DNA of 48,852 bases from Lachnospiraceae bacterium (lineage in GTDB: Bacteria > Bacillota > Clostridia > Lachnospirales > Lachnospiraceae): the NCBI GenBank assembly GCA_029005135.1, contig JAQXFO010000018.1:1-48852 (forward strand), given 5' to 3'. The position numbers and the translations under genes were made by a program. Position 1 is the first letter of the stretch; each line of letters opens with the position of its first letter. Below are positions 48,242 through 48,852 of this stretch, one piece after another. The notes under the pieces are model-generated. The model saw nothing but the letters and a program-made list of their open reading frames with translations, made no database searches and had not been told where the DNA came from.

Positions 48242-48852
48242 TCGCGAAGCAAGGCGGCGCTCCTACCGTTAACCGCATGTCCATACCGCGTATTTCTGTT
48301 CAAGGCACTATGGTATTCCAAAAGCCCCACCGCCGAGGAGCCGTGGAGCGGCAGGAGGCCCGGAAGAGGCGCCCGCGCGGAAACTCGCGAAGCAAGGCGG
48401 CGCTCCTACCGTTAACCGCATGTCCCTACCGCGTATTTCTATTCAAGGCACTAAGGTATTTCAAAAGCCCCACCGCCGAGGAGCCGTGGGACGGCAGGAG
48501 GCCCGGAAGAGGCGCCTGTGCGGGGACTCGCGAAGTCAGGCGGCGCGCCTACTGTTGGCCGCATGACCCTGCCGCGTATTTCTGTTCAAGGCACTATGGT
48601 ATTCCAAAAGCCTCACCGCCGAGGAGCCGTAGGGCGGCAGGAGGCCCGGAAGAGACGCCTGCGCGGAAACTCGCGAAGCAAGGCGGCGCTCCTACCGTTA
48701 ACCGCATGTCCCTGCCGCGTATTCTTGTTCAGGGCACGATGGTATTCAAAAAGCCTCCGCCGATGAGCCGCAAGGTGGCAGGAAGCCCGGAAGGGGGAGC
48801 CTGTGAGGGGGCAAGCGAAGCAAGGCGTCGTGCCTGCCGACAACCGCATGTC
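48231..48852 (+). repeat. 143 bp tandem repeats (at least 4.3 copies, continuing past the window)
   Basis: The landmark CTCGCGAAGC recurs at 48241, 48384, 48527 and 48670, exactly 143 bases apart, and in changed form at 48812. Each unit contains GTTAACCGCATGTCC, CCGCGTATTTCTGTTCAAGG and GGCAGGAGGCCCGGAAG in the same order. Because 143 is not a multiple of three, a coding explanation fails. The last units are more divergent. The region 47945-48852 holds no gene that I can support. Confidence 0.9.

Noticed and set aside
48518-48766. 82-residue frame (and a 78-residue antisense frame) in the right-hand repeats
   Set aside because: The repeats have a 143-base period, so the frame shifts at each unit; there is no ribosome-binding site or conserved protein sequence.
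48231-48852. CRISPR array
   Set aside because: The whole 143 bp unit is repeated, without the short repeat plus unique spacer pattern, and no cas gene is nearby.

Overview
The window looks like a stretch of chromosome from a GC-rich, strictly anaerobic member of the Clostridia, probably Lachnospiraceae-like. The evidence is the oxygen-sensitive class III ribonucleotide reductase, the LL-diaminopimelate aminotransferase route to lysine and peptidoglycan, ECF-type vitamin S-components under riboswitches, an SPxTG-type sorting signal, a Bacillus-type SOS box and Gram-positive Shine-Dalgarno sequences. No rRNA, tRNA, insertion sequence, phage module or CRISPR array was found. Assignments come from reading motifs and family resemblance; no database was searched.

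Layout. 1-2.8 kb: two near-identical small transcription units, each encoding a 19-residue peptide (690-749 and 2635-2694). A repeat of the tail of such a unit sits at the window's left edge. They flank a small membrane protein, a 22-residue hydrophobic peptide ORF and a ComEC-like metallo-beta-lactamase lipoprotein. 2.8-9.5 kb: YjiH-like membrane protein, thioredoxin, anaerobic ribonucleotide reductase behind tandem NrdR boxes, a YhhQ/VUT-type transporter and an unknown 449-residue protein. 9.5-11.3 kb: nucleoside hydrolase with a DUF624 membrane protein. 11.3-21.3 kb: a catabolic island of seven co-directional genes (NRAMP-fold transporter lacking the metal-binding residues, M20 hydrolase, Gfo/Idh/MocA oxidoreductase, M29/NicX-like protein, two aminotransferases, aspartate-dehydrogenase-like protein). 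It is transcribed away from two overlapping LysR regulators.

21.3-31.9 kb: patatin-like lipase, a sorted surface protein, an EamA exporter, orphan HicB plus THF-riboswitch-controlled folT, a Zn/Cd P-type ATPase with its metal-binding domain encoded as a separate protein, ArsR regulator, DUF554, CYTH protein and proC. 31.9-35.8 kb: a sugar-binding-type lipoprotein and an SOS-controlled unit (91-residue unknown protein plus Y-family DNA polymerase) followed by a small hydrolase. 35.8-45.4 kb: mostly leftward envelope and biosynthetic genes (uppS, polyprenyl synthase, dapF, dapL, HerA/DUF853 ATPase, small-multidrug-export-like protein, hisC, aldo-keto reductase with Fe-S domain, NUDIX hydrolase). 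45.4-47.9 kb: FMN riboswitch with ribU, then a secreted NlpC/P60 peptidoglycan hydrolase. 47.95-48.85 kb: a non-coding repeat array, two ~119 bp units facing at least four 143 bp units of the same family across a long palindrome, running off the right end.

The parts most likely to be undescribed are the duplicated 19-residue peptide units, the NRAMP-like/aminotransferase catabolic island and the terminal inverted repeat array.
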